This document shows positions 13,621-25,984 of a stretch of DNA of 64,000 nt, in pieces. The DNA lies in assembly GCA_963377175.1 (NCBI GenBank), contig CAUJNA010001013.1:636379-700378 (forward strand), in the 5' to 3' direction. The translations under genes were made by a program, and so were the position numbers. The number at the start of each line of letters is the position of its first letter. Within the stretch, counting starts at the first letter, position 1. The notes beneath the pieces are model-generated. The model was not told the DNA's origin. It worked only from the letters and a program-made list of their open reading frames with translations, and searched no databases. The stretch is from Effrenium voratum (taxonomy: Eukaryota > Sar > Dinophyceae > Suessiales > Symbiodiniaceae).

Positions 13621-16102
13621 TGCACAGGTGGTTTCCCTTTAACTCACTTCCGATGTGGATTGGCCTTTCAACACATCCAAAGTGTTGGTCGAAAATGGTC
13701 CAAGCCCCAGTGACCAAAGTGAGAAATGGAACTCAGGGAGGCAGCCTGTCCAAAACCAGTGTCCAAAAAAGCAGTTGCTGGTTGGTTTTTCCCTAGTTTC
13801 ACTTGTTAACATTTCCGAAAGGAAACTTTGTTTGGCGACTCCGAACATGGTTTTTGATGACTCCCAAGTTAGATTCAACCTGGTTTCACACTCCCACCGA
13901 AACAGGGTTTCTCCCAAAATCCTGGAAATCTGGGGGAACAAACCCTTCCTAGGATTTCACTAAGAAAAATCCCGATGCGTTCCTTGAGCACCCATGGGAC
14001 CCCTAACTGCTGCTTGCCACGTGTCCAGGGCGTATCGGCAAGATTCGGTAAGGCCCTTTTTTCGGGCGGCTCAAAGCGAAGGAACACAGCAACTTACAAG
14101 CAAAGCTGTAAAAATTAGTGGGACCTCCTCTGCAATGCCCTCCACCGTTAACTCCATTGTTTTGGCCTGCTCTTGGAAACTGCAAGGCCACAAGGTCTTT
14201 GTTTGAGCACGTTTGCTTTGGAGTGTGGCTTTTGAACACCCGCTTCTCACCTATCTCCAAATGGACCACAGGAGAACCAAAAGGTCAAAGAAGTGACGTC
14301 TAGTTTTGAGAGCAATGCGAAAGGTGGTGAAAACAACACATGTTGGAGGCGCATTTGGCGCAGTCCATCTGGGTGAATGATAGCTCAAAAAATCAAACGA
14401 ACCCTCTGCCAATCAGGGACCTTACCAGCACCGCGAAGATCATTCCACAGTTAAAGCTTGACATAAGCCTTGTATTTTAGGGCAGCCAAACAATACCTGA
14501 TTGGCTGGATCCCTGAATGACAAACATGTCTTCGCTCAACTGGTGCCTGCCAGACTAGCTGTGTAAGTGGCCCCACAAATACGGCCGGGGCGTCGCCCAA
14601 AAAGAAAGTAATAGAATGTTGAAAGACAGGCGCTCAAGCCTCCTCAACGCATTTCTACGGGGAATAGCGCAATGAGGTCTGCGGGGATTCTGATGGTAAT
14701 TCCTGGGAAACCTTGGGATGCAGAGACATGAGAGCTCTTTCAGCTGCACGCGTGGTGCTTGAACGTAACCAATAACCCATGAAAGATCCCATGTAAGTTC
14801 CCAGAACAATGGTGTGGTCCAAATATTTCCCTTGAGGTCATCTGCAAGGCTCCGAGAAACCCTTGGAAATCGTACACACAACTCGACACCAGCGGCTTTG
14901 GTCTGCATTTGGCAAATTTGGCCAACTCCCGATTGGATGTCCAAGAGTTGGTCTCTATGAATGGCCGATCTTTTCTTGGATCCTTCCCGGCAACGATTTC
15001 CAGTATGGGGGGAACCGCTTTGTGAGGGAAAAAAACAAGAAACCCCATATATCCGCCTTGGACACCTCGGGAGGTCGATGGCCTCGGGCCTGGGCTTATA
15101 GACCTCAACCCCGCCCCATATGGTGGGTTGAACCCAACTTCGCACGAGAACCACCTTACGTTACATGAGCCTCGTCCAGCAGAGCTAGAGCGACGTCCTC
15201 TTGGATCCTCAGGCATTTGACAGGTTGGGGCATTCTGACTTCGCCCCCGTCCTCCCTGGGCCACTCAACTTGTTCTTCGCCTTTGGCTTTGTATTCCGGC
15301 AAAGTTGAAGAGTTCGGGTGTCAATTTGAGGGGGAATCCAAGGCCAAACTGTACTCGCTTTAGGTAGCAGTAAATAGCTGAAACTTCCGAGTCGGAAAAC
15401 ATCGCCAACAAAAAGGTATGAACTTCCATTGGGGTACAACCCTTAGTACACCCTCAGTGCAAATCTCAGGGTACCTGACGTTCAGCCAACTACAATTTAC
15501 CCACCTGACATGGGAAAACTAAAATGACCTCAAAAGCTAGCGCCGGCAAAACCTGCGGCTTTCGAACTCTTCGTAGGTGAGAAACAATGCTGCGTTTGTT
15601 GCAGTCACCCGAATAATAATCACGAATTACAATATACAACCAAAATCACACAACTGTACAAACACGAAAGAACATGCAAATGCCACCAGGGGGGTTACCC
15701 GTGAACTCCCTCAGTCCCATCTTCTTTCACCAAGAGGCAGTAGGCGCGCAAAGCCTAAACGCTGCTTTTCGCCGCCTGCCGCGATCAAAACAAACCTGAT
15801 TTGATGACCCTAAAACAATTCTAACAAATGGGTCCTATAATGCTTAACACATGATGTTCCTTTGACGCAAGCTGGAACCTGTTCGGTCTTCCCCTTTAGG
15901 GGTCCCCTGACTTGTGCTTGAGAGGATTCGCAAACGAATATGTTCAGCGAGGAGAACTCCGTTTTGGGTCGATTCCATTTTCGGACTGGCCCAACCAACA
16001 AACAGAGAAAAGGAGCCACTGAACAACTGGGTAGGTGGGATCTTACTTAACCGCTAAAACGCCCCCGCACAGTACACGTATATATGTGTATGTATATATA
16101 TA

Positions 16103-16137
16103 TATATGCTACCCCCCCCTCCCAAAACCCAGGTTTT
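16103..16137 (+). repeat. Left terminal inverted repeat
   Basis: Reads TATATGCTA, eight C, T, then CCCAAAACCCAGGTTTT. It matches the reverse complement of 17905-17939 at 34 of 35 positions. Confidence 0.8.
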
Positions 16138-16394
16138 GAACCTGGACAATTGCCAAAATCACTGGAAAAATGCTACTTTTGAGAAACATGTGTATTTCCG
16201 CCTCTGCGAAACGCATATTTTGCAAGTTCAAGCAGTAAAATTTGGCAAGCTCAATTAGTTAGTCAAAAAACAGTCAGCAAGTCAACTAAATAGTCAGTTA
16301 ACTAGTTGTAATGAATTAGCTCTAAACCCAGTTAGCTAGTTAATTGGCTAATCAGTTAGTTATCTATTTAGCTGCCTAGTTAGTTAGATAATAC

Positions 16395-17335
16395 TGAAGA
16401 TATTCCCCTAGTATTCCCTTCCTTTGCTAGTGAACTATTTGGGGAACACTAGGGGGGTGGTGAGGAAACACTGGGGGTATACCAAGAGAATACTAAAGGA
16501 ATACTAGGGCAATACTAGGGGAATACTAGGGCAATACTAGGTACATACTCAGGGAATACTAGGGCCATATTAAAGGTGAATACTAGGAGAATACTTGGGA
16601 ATACTGAGGGGGTACTAGAAGTATACCAAGGTAATATTTAAATTGATATATATATATATATATTAGGACAATACTAGGGCAATACTAGGGCAATACTAAG
16701 TAGGGAATACTAGGGGAATACTAAAGGAGAATACTAGTGAATACTGAGGGAATAGTAGGGGTATACTCTCAAGCTCAATATGTCCGACTTTTCTCAGGCT
16801 TCCTGACTAGGGCAATACTAGGGCACTACTAGGGAAGTACTAGGGGAATACTAAAGGTGAATACTGGAAGAATTCTAGGAGAATACTGAGAGAATACTAG
16901 GGGTACCAAGAGGATACTAAAGGTATTGCCCTAGTAATTCCCTCCCTTTACTAGGGGAAGTAGCAAGGGAATACTATGGGGTAGTGAGGAAATACTAGGG
17001 GTATACGAAGAGACTACTAAATTAACTGAATACTAGGGCAATAATAGGGGAATACTAGGGCATTCATAGGGCAATACTAAGGACATACTCAGGGCAATAA
17101 TATTGAAGGTGAACACTAGGAGAATACTAGGGGAATTCGGAGGGAATACTAGGGGTATACCAAGAGAATATTTAAGGAATACACGGGCAATACTAAAGGT
17201 ATTCCCCTAGTATTCCCCTTCCCTTACTAGGAAATACTAGGTGCATACCAAGATAATTCTAAGGGAATACTAGGGCAATACTAGGGGAATACTCAGAAAA
17301 TACTAGGTGAGTAATAAGGTGAATACTAGGAGAAC
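16395..17335. repeat. 11-bp minisatellite, consensus GGGNAATACTA
   Basis: Dozens of variants of GGGGAATACTA and GGGCAATACTA occur head to tail with indels, with short stretches of reversed copies (for example near 16400, 16925 and 17205), so the array contains local inversions. Confidence 0.85.
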
Positions 17336-17340
17336 ACTGA

Positions 17341-17492
17341 AAAAACTGAAAACACTGAAACAAATGAAAACCAAGGATTCAGGGGGACATGCCTGGGGGG
17401 GGGGGGCAGCCCCCATGTTCACCTGAATCCTTGGTTTTTCAGTTTTTTCAGAGCTTCCTTGAAGAGATGCCCTTACGCAATCATAGTGCCTG
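17341..17492. repeat. G-loop hairpin unit, copy 1
   Basis: Arms 17367-17391 and 17414-17438 pair with two mismatches (core CCAAGGATTCAGG / CCTGAATCCTTGG). The loop holds a run of 12 G and then CAGCCCC. CTGAAAA and TTTTCAG repeats extend the arms outward. A trailer at 17450-17492 (GAGCTTCCTTGAAGAGATG and onward) is shared with copy 2. Confidence 0.85.
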
Positions 17493-17529
17493 CTTGCTCA
17501 GACAAGACTAGGGGAATAATAAAGGTGAA

Positions 17530-17790
17530 TGCTAGGAGAAAACTGAAAAAAACTGAAAAAACTGAAAAAAACTGAAAAAACTGAAAAAAACTGAAAAACC
17601 AAGGATTCAGGGGGACATGCCTGGGGGGGGGGGGGGCAGCCCCCATGTTCCCCTGAATCCTTGGTTTTTCAGTTGTTTTCAGTTTTTTCAGTTTTTTCAG
17701 TTGTTTCAGTTTTTTTCCAGTTTTCTTTCAGTTTTTTCAGTTTCCAGAGAGCTTCCTTGAAGAGATGCCCTTACGCAATCATAGTGCTTG
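17530..17790. repeat. G-loop hairpin unit, copy 2
   Basis: Same design as copy 1 but with longer arms: CTGAAAAAA repeats at 17540-17600 pair with TTTTTTCAG repeats at 17665-17740. The loop contains 14 G. The trailer at 17748-17790 is nearly identical to that of copy 1, so the unit of about 298 bp is a tandem duplication. Confidence 0.85.
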
Positions 17791-17871
17791 GCTGCAGCAT
17801 TGGCTGCCAAATGAGACAGATGGAGAAAGTGGGCCTGAAAAGTGTGTGCTCTGGCAGATGCAGTTTTTTGT

Positions 17872-17922
17872 GAGAAAACACTGGTATTGACAGTGTTTTC
17901 TCCCAAAACCTGGGTTTTGGGA
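17872..17922. repeat. Twin short hairpins
   Basis: A perfect 12-bp stem (17872-17883 with 17891-17902, 7-nt loop) abuts a 10-bp stem (17902-17911 region with 17913-17922, 2-nt loop) that forms part of the right terminal repeat. Confidence 0.8.
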
Positions 17923-17939
17923 GGGGGGGGTACCATATA
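17905..17939 (-). repeat. Right terminal inverted repeat
   Basis: Inverted partner of 16103-16137. The outer half (GGAG, G run, TACCATATA) is repeated once more at about 17940-17960 before the terminal TA run. Confidence 0.8.
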
Positions 17940-18004
17940 GGAGGGGGGGGTACCATATATATATATATATCTATATATAGATATATCTATATATATATAT
18001 ATAT

Positions 18005-21000
18005 CATGTCAACCTTATGTCAAAATGGCAGCCAACATGATTAAAACACCACAAAAGGACACATAAGGAGCCCTGGCCTTAAGTTCAGGAACGTGGTTGT
18101 CAAAGTGCATCGAGAACAATACCAGAAGCTTTCCTGATGCAGGCACCGTGCTTCACAATTCATGGCTTATAGCGTGATATGACGTGCCCAGGATCAACTC
18201 ATCATTCGGGCGTTTGTTTCAGTTGGTTCATGCTTTGGTTCGATTTATTTAATCGGGGGCGGCCAAATGCATGTCCTTGGCTGGCATACTGGATTAATGA
18301 GTCTAGGGCGTTCCCAGTTCATTTCAACGCTCGTTGCAAACGTTCTTTTCAGAAATGTTTCTGAAAAGAGGGGTGCTCGAATTGAGCAGCTGGTTGAATA
18401 GGATGGGATGCCAAATTGCGCAAGGACAACGATACACTGCTCTGCAAAACGGATAGAACGTGGAGCCTTCTAACGTTCACAAACCGGACCTCCAGTGGGC
18501 CCAAGCAAAAAGGAGTACCGTTTTGAGATTAGCTCCCAGTGACATGAGAAAATTATTTGAAGGGTTTTCCTGCTCGAAAACAAGCATGAAAAAGGACCCT
18601 GCGGCTCTGGGGTTGGTTTCAGTTGATTCTGACGAGGTGAACCCAGAAGCAAAGAAGGGACCCCCCAGGTCGGAAAAAACCCAAGTCTCAATGGGGCTCG
18701 TGCATGCCTGCATCTGGCACATTCATATTTACAAATTGGCATCCTTTTCCAAAAGGGAAAACAATTTGTAATTCACCGGGGATCGCTGAGTTCTGGGGTT
18801 TCACGGTCAACTTCCCGCTGATTGGTCTGGATTGGTGGTTTGCAGATTAAGGGGAGGTTTCCCATTAGCCTCCACAAGACCCACGGCTTCACCAATCCAC
18901 CCCACCAAGTAAGGGTTACCTGAAACGGGCAAATGCAAACATACTTTACTACAAACTGAGGAATCCTCAAGTGCCTTCATGGGCCACTCGTTTCTAACCC
19001 TCGCTAGGAGTCCACTGGTTTTTGTGATTGACATTCTTGGTGAGTTTCCCCATGTTCCAGTCAAATGAACTATAGACGAATCTGGACATTTTGACCAAAC
19101 CACCACACTTGGACTATGATCGCGGCTGTCAAGGGTCCAAATAAGCCCATGGCACAACCCCTGAGGCATCGGAATAATCAAGCCCATGTAAGCTCAGCTT
19201 AAAATGCATGAGCCGTGTGTTTTTTGGACAGGTAAAATCGTCACCCATGGAGACCTCCCGAACATGATGGGCTTCTTTGGGGTTTCTCTTCAAAACCACT
19301 CAACAAAAAGGCAGCCACCATAGCACCATGTTGGCCTCTGATTCGCTTGGGTTTCGGGAAGCTTCCATTGGTGACTGACCATTTGGGGAGGAGTCGGACC
19401 CAAAATGACCCTTTCTTAGGGTTCCCCAAACCGGCCAAGCAACATGCACGTTTTACGAGCGCTTGGATTCCGACTGCCAATGTTTTCAGAGTGCACCGTG
19501 TCACCACATGCTTGGGTTGTCTTAGGGAAGCCAAAGAGACACCGGAACCAATTTTGAGCCCTATGAGGAACCCCATTTCCTAATTGCAGTTTTGTGAGTG
19601 TACCCAGTGCCATTCCTTTCCTAGGGTAAAAGACACTATTATTGACCGTTGCTCTGTCCCAGTATGTGATAAGCACTCGCCAAGTCGTGGCATGGACACT
19701 TACCAGCGACAAGGTAATGTTTCTAAAATCAGGCCAATCCGAAGCCAATCCGAAACATTCCCCTAAACGTTGGGCATGTCCCGCTTACAATGAGACAGCT
19801 CTAATTCCCCTTGCTGTCCAGATAAAACCAAAGTTGAGATTTGCCAACCTCCAAAGTTTCCCTCTCAAAGCAACCAAACAAGACACACCCAAATGAGCTT
19901 GAACGGTGAGGTCGCTCAGAAGTGACAAGACTGCATGCTCAGATTCGGTTTCCGCTTGCGCGCGCCTGAAAGAATATTGTCGAAGTCCAGCTCCGTGTCT
20001 AAGCCGTGTCCTCAGCGCCGCGTTCCAAAGGAGTCAATACCACCCTTGCTCATGTTGCCAGCAGAGACACGCAAAAGGGGTCAACCGGGCAACCGAGAAA
20101 GACTATGTTTCAGAGGGATTGTTGGGGGGAACCCCTCCTTGGGGTTCCATTTTGTTTGGGTGCGTCAATAGAGGGAAGCCTAAATGAGTTGCCCTGCGTG
20201 TGCCTAAAAAAACAAAAGACATCAAAAAAGACACCCATTTGGGGAGTGGCAAGCCCCACAGGTGTATTTAAGATGGTTTCAACCCAAGTCAAAGGAACCG
20301 GGTCCGGCCACAGGGGTCCTATTCGGGTTATCGGCCTATGACTGCAGCCCCACTTGTGTTTGGGTGTGTTTTCATGCTTTTTTGTTTCCCCAAGTTGCCT
20401 CATCTGTGACATGGAAAAAACGCCCAAGTACAAGGGGATCGAGCACGGCTGGTCATGGGAGCCATGACCGTGGCTCAGTTTTGACCATGACGGTCTATGC
20501 CATGGGTTTCGAGCTCACATCTCGGGGTAGCGGTCCAAATTTATTTGGACTGGTGACTCCCAATCAAATTGATTCTGGTGACTTTCCAAACTTTGCTAAA
20601 ATTACTCGCCTCGCCCCCTTCCCCCCCGAAGTCGGGCCCGGTTCGGATGCCAAGAAAGGTTTGCGGCTTGGAACCCTCGGAATTCCAATCCAAAAGGGTA
20701 AGTCGTAAGGTGATCTAAGGTGCAAATGGGGCCGCCAGAGGGATTGCCTCTGGCCAAGGTCATAAACCCGGTTCTACACAATATTATGTACCCTCGCGAA
20801 AGGAAAGGCCAGGTGTTTGGTATTTGCCTTTCTGGGCCAGACTAACTTTTGCTGACTACTTTTAGGCGGTTTTCAAGGGAAGCCCAGAAAAGAAGCTGAC
20901 AATGCTGGGGAACCGCTATTTTGAGCAACATCCGTGCGAGGCTGTTGGCTGTACCCCGGATGAAATGTGTTTTTTCCCAGACCAGTGCAGTGCCCATGTG

Positions 21001-24000
21001 TCCCTTTCTTTTGGACAAAGGGTCCCCGCAAGGAGAAAACAAACATTGCCAGACTTCGCTTGCGTTCTCACTGTTTGCCTTTTTGGGTGTCCTTTATGTT
21101 TCCTTTCAACCCACCATTCTCATATTTAGACCCTGGAGGATTTCAGATTCAGCTTCATATCCGACCCACAATATGACATGAGTTTGGAGGACCTTTCAAT
21201 CCATGTGCCACCTCCGACGCTTGGCACGCGAAACCGAGCTGCTCTCCGCGAGGTGGCTGATGCCGAGAGTCCCTGCGCGGCCAGCGATCGACATGGAATC
21301 GCTTGCTCCAAAAAGCCCCCGAAACCACAAGGACAACCAGAGCCCATTTGAGGGGTTTGCATTTTTTCGGGATCCTTTTGGGAAGAGCTCTTTCGGGGGC
21401 TTCAACATGGGAACCATCTATGGGGATGTGCTTTTTGAGGGCACCCTTTGTTGCAACCAGTGACTCTGGCTCAGAATCGGAACCAAGCCTTGAATTTGAC
21501 TCCATTTGTGTGTGTGTGTGTCGTTTTCCCGCGGGCACCCTTCACTTTGGTTTAACGGGAAACCACAGGATTCCAGTTGTTGGCTAGGCTAAAACAGCGT
21601 AAACCCATGGTCACCCCGTTGAGGTTGTTTTCAAGGAAAACCGAAGGACAACCGAAGCCCATTTTGGGGGTCACCCTATGACACATAGCCGAATGCCATT
21701 AGAAAGGTCGACCCCTCTCCTTCAAGGGGTTCACTTTTGGGTTGCAAACAATACTTGGGTGTGTCATGGTGTGTCTTTGTGTAGGGACTCCCAGTATAGT
21801 GGCTCTTCTTTGGGTGTCCCTTCAAAATCACCCAAACATGGGGCACCCAAAAAGCCAGACCCACTGAAACTCGGCTCCCCTTTTGCTTGAAGCTAACCTT
21901 GGGGAAATCAAACCCCGGGAAGCGGGGACGGGTGAGGGGAAGCCAAGGAAGCCAAACCGAACCCCTTGCCATTTTGGGACATGGACCGATTCCTATTTCG
22001 CAGGCTATGTCTGAGACCTCAGGTTTCGGACAAACTTCGGGCATACCGCGCTGCGGTGTAACATAGTTTCTGGAAAATGCTAATGGCAAGAGTTCAACAG
22101 AAATCACATGCAACTGCTTTCTCACCCTCCATTCCCTTCTCAGAGATAGCAATTGTTGACGAATGCAGGAAAGGAATAGACATAGACATAGCATAGAATT
22201 AATTACAAGCATTTCCTGGGAACATAAGTCGAGGTTCATACTATGCCTCCACTACTCTCCTTATCCGTTACTTCCAGAGTTTATGACCGTTCCTCCCCTC
22301 AATCCCCACATATTGCCTTTCCACACACATTCAACTTCTTTGCGAGACCTTCAGGTGGATCCAATATTCCATGTTGAAGTAGTTATACTCGTCTCCTAAT
22401 ATTGGATCGAACGGAAGGGAATGTGATAGCTGTCAAGAATCGCCAGTCTGTGGAAAATGGACCTTAAAACGTGCCTAGATCGTTTTGAACGGCGGAGGCA
22501 ACCAATGGTGAGCTGAATGCCATTAACTGTCGCTTGTCTCCGAGGCAAGAGGATGACAGGAGACGTGGGAAGACCCCATTGGATGTCCACGAGGGAAAAA
22601 GGGGATCCCTGTTGTTTGGCCCTTACCCTTTCAAAGGGAACCGTCTCCGAAAAAGGAAGGGACCAGTGCGCGTCGTGTCTGGGCTTGTGGTGCCATAGGT
22701 TCACTGTGGAGCATGGGATTTGTTCCCCCAAGAATGAAAGGGTCTGTCTTCTGTTGAGGGTACTGCATTTTGGGGGTCCCCTGAAACAAGACCTACCAAA
22801 AAGAAAACGGGACCCCACCTGGATGACTGGGTATGGCAAAGTGGCCGACCCGAACCCGAAGCGATGGTCGGAAAACAGGGCCTAGGACCTGTACGACGTC
22901 GTTGTCAGACACGTCCAGGCGCTGGGTGGAGGGATAGAGGACCTGAGTTGGGTTTGTCCGCAAATAGTCAAATAGGGTAAGACCCCAACAAATGGTTGGC
23001 TTCCTTTTGGCTTCCTTTCAAGCCAACCCAAAGCGGAGCCCACGCAAAACAGGCACACCCAGTTCTGTGTCCGAAGCCCGCAGCTACGCGTTCGCTTCCC
23101 AAAATACTTGCTGACCACCCAAAGCATCTTGGCCCTCCAAAAGGCCGTTTTTGAGGTCCCAAACCTTCCAATGGAGGCCCGAACCCTTAAGTGGAGGGTC
23201 CCATGATGCTGAGGTCACTAAAAACTTCTTCCCAAACAGTCAGTCCAGAAACTTGGGACGCAAGCCATTTGCCCATCCTAAAAGTTGAAGGTGATTTGCT
23301 GCCCTGCAAATCAATCATGCCCAAAGCAGTTTTCCCCCAACAGGCTATTCCTCTGAACATGCTGCATTTTGGGTGCCATGTCACCTTGCCGGGGACTACG
23401 ACTCGGAGCAAAAACCATCTCTGCAAAGCCACGTCGTCGGTTCAGCTTGGTAGCGAGGCAAGCGGATAGAACCCACTTACAGCGTTGGTTGACACTTCGG
23501 ATATAACCTACGTAAAACATGGTGAAACTACACAGATGTTCAAGGGGGAAGAGGCACTATTTCTTCAGGGGCAGCTTCTAAAAAAAACTCGCCCAGAAGG
23601 CACCTTCAAAAGGAATTCAAAGGGTCAGAGTCAGAGCTATCAAGTAGAACTGCATCACCAGTATCACCGGTAGAAAATGCCGTGAACAGGGCCCGGGCCA
23701 GGAACGAGGTATGGTTGTACGAGCCCATTTCGCGACTGTAATGAAACAGGCCATCACCAGCATGCATCAAAAGCAACACTAGCATTACCATTGCCCAAAG
23801 TTGGGCGCCCTTGTTGCATGTTACAACGAGACAAGCTGCACTCTGCACACGCCCCGCCCACATCCCCTATTTTATTTGGCCTTAGTAAGGCAAATTAAAT
23901 ATGGACAACCATACCTCTTGGTCAGGAAAAGTAGCTACAAGTTTTGCTTGCCACTCGCAAAACATGAACTAAAATCCAGGAAATCGGCAAGTCATCTGCA

Positions 24001-25439
24001 GAATCTTGGCGTGCTTGGATGGCTTAGGGCGCTGGCGTTGTCCCGCAGACTGCCCAAGCAAAGGTAGGGCTTCTGCGGCACAAAGAAACACCTGCCAAAG
24101 GCCCGCCTGACCATTAGCTGTCCTTCAAAAGGGTTTGAGTCGTTACCCTCCCAACAAATGGCTTGCTGCACAGGAAACTGTTGGCCCTGTGCAATAAGGA
24201 AGGCGAGCCAGCTGCAACTGTATCGAGTTAGGCTGCTTGCCTCCATAGCTACTGATTGATGCACTGCAGAAGATCGAACGCACACATCTTAACTTAGCTC
24301 ATTGCAGGTTTGCCGAAACACATCTGAAGTCTGTCTCTCCATCTTCAAAGTTGTTGAAGTAGGTTTCAAATCCGAGCATGGCAAACAACACAATCAGTCG
24401 AGACCCGGCCTTGTCACGAAGCGCTTCTCTTTCCAAACTGGTTGGTTCAGGGAGCTTTGCCATCTTCAAGAAGAATCCCCAACCCCAAGTGGCCAGGGCA
24501 AAACAGGGGTAGTTGCTTTTAAATGGGCCAAAAAGAGAGACCCTAAGTAAGATTGGACTCTCCATTGAGGGGTTAGGACCTCCATGAAAGGTTTTTAAGG
24601 TTCTCTGCTAGCCAGGCAGGGGGTCTGGAAATAAACATGACTCACCCACTTGTGGCTTTTCTCGCGCATTTCTGGGCGATTTAGCAACCAGTCGTAAACG
24701 GACCACCCGCAACTGGCTTCGAACCCCCCTTCCCCAGTCACTCCGAGCCTGGACACGGCAGTTCGACGTATCGTGCCTCGCTAAGAAAGTGTTTGGAAAG
24801 ACAGGAAATTTGACCAACATCGCAAGCAGGGCAAAAACTTGGGTGCTGGCTAAAGGGAAAGCGGAAAGCCAGCACCGAATTTCTACGCTGTGGGTTGGGC
24901 TTGTCTTCCGGAGCTGTAACCCAAAGAAAGGGCCTGTCCCCTTTCAGGTGGTGCCAAAACCACGTCCCAAGCTGAAGGAGACCTCGGTCAAAATCTGCAG
25001 CCCGGTGAAACTTGAATCTAAAGGCTCATCTGATTTGGGAAAACGGTAAACATTTCTTGGGACTCTGCCAAGAATTACCAGTGGTGTTGATCCCGGAAGA
25101 GATTGTTCTAAAGGTTGATCTGCGTTTTGGTTCTGCCATTCTTCTTTTGCGAACACCACCCAATTTCCTGGTGGGTTTGTGCCTTTTTGTGCAAAAGATG
25201 AGTTTCGGAGTGGGGAGAAGCAATCGCAAAGACCCAAAGGCCCTGTAAGGCTTAGCCGACTGGGGGATCTGTTGCGCACTACCTCAGTTGCCCAAAGGAC
25301 GCACAAAGAAAAGGCTAATCTGTTGTGGGGCCATGACACAAATTGGTCAATCCCCAGAGGCTGAGATCCCCAAAACTAAGGGGGACCGGACCTGAGGGAA
25401 TTGAATCCATTCAGGTATCTCCTTGGTGGTTTCGGGGTT
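18005..25439. other. No supported gene
   Basis: Only decayed repeats are seen, including a phrase with GGACAACC and AAGCCCATTT near 21330 and 21650 that recurs at 27640. The fragment at 21.13-21.35 kb is the sole coding-like island listed. Confidence 0.55.
21129..21351 (+). pseudogene. Coding-like fragment, unidentified
   Basis: The frame reads TLEDFRFSFISDPQYDMSLE, then DLSIHVPPPTLGTRNRAALR, in a GC-richer island. Segments such as SLEDLSIHVP followed by ALREV are reminiscent of the start of ABC ATPase domains, but no Walker A follows, so this is a guess. The frame runs into ordinary repeat sequence and stops at about 21351. Confidence 0.25.
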
Positions 25440-25850
25440 GGTGTTTTGACCAGACCAGGCATTTGAAGCTCTGGTTTTGGTAGAGGGTAAAGGGGACACC
25501 ACCCCTTAACCACTAAACCACCGGGCTCCAAACCACCAATTGGAGGGAAGCTGACTCCTTCTTCAGCCAGCTTGACAGGGCGACATCCCTGTGCGAAGAA
25601 AAACTCCGTCGGCGCTACGAAGAATTAAGAGGTCTCAAACCCGCAATCACCAACAAACAGAAAAATGGGAAGCTAACCACCAAACCTCCAAACCACCAAT
25701 TGCGGGTAAAGACTGGCTCACCACTGAACCACCGGACCTCCAAGCTACCAATTAGACGATATGTTCCCCACTAAATGGGAAAAGTTGCCTATGGTCAAAG
25801 CTGGCTGTGGACAACTGAGCTATATACCACAAGGGAAACCACTACTGTGG
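25440..25850 (-). repeat. Cluster of tRNA-like (A-box) repeats
   Basis: On the minus strand TGGTTTAGTGGTTAAGG (25500-25520), TGGTTCAGTGGTGAG (25712-25738) and TAGCTCAGTTG (25810-25828) match the polymerase III A-box. GGGTTTGAGACC near 25635 resembles a B-box. A phrase, CCAAACCACCAATTG, accompanies three of the copies. No complete cloverleaf can be drawn, so these look like decayed tRNA-derived SINE heads or tRNA pseudogenes. Confidence 0.45.
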
Positions 25851-25984
25851 CACAAGGAAGGGATCGATTTTGAACAACCCTGATTTGGGAGAATTTGTTT
25901 TGGGGGGGTATTTTGAAATGAGAGGGAGTTGGAAAAAACTCGTCACCAGCCATGGCAATAAACCTGGCCAGGAAAGGTTCTCAA

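Larger units (their letters stand above)
10676..16092. other. No supported gene
   Basis: Palindrome-core repeats at 10.73 and 13.55 kb. GC-rich islands at 10.83-10.96 and 11.87-12.06 kb have open minus frames (for example PRHIAYELLQKKAVLGSVAA) that I cannot identify. A CCAACC-rich stretch lies at 11780-11860. Confidence 0.55.
16093..18004. mobile_element. 1.9-kb foldback-like element with terminal inverted repeats
   Basis: Bounded on both sides by TA dinucleotide runs followed inward by a 35-bp inverted repeat that includes an 8-nt C/G run. Inside, from left to right: a decayed TTAGTTAG-type tract, about 0.9 kb of 11-bp minisatellite, two tandem long hairpins with G-run loops, and twin small hairpins against the right terminus. 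No coding frame is visible, so if mobile it would be non-autonomous. No target-site duplication can be read because the flanks are TA repeats. Confidence 0.6.
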
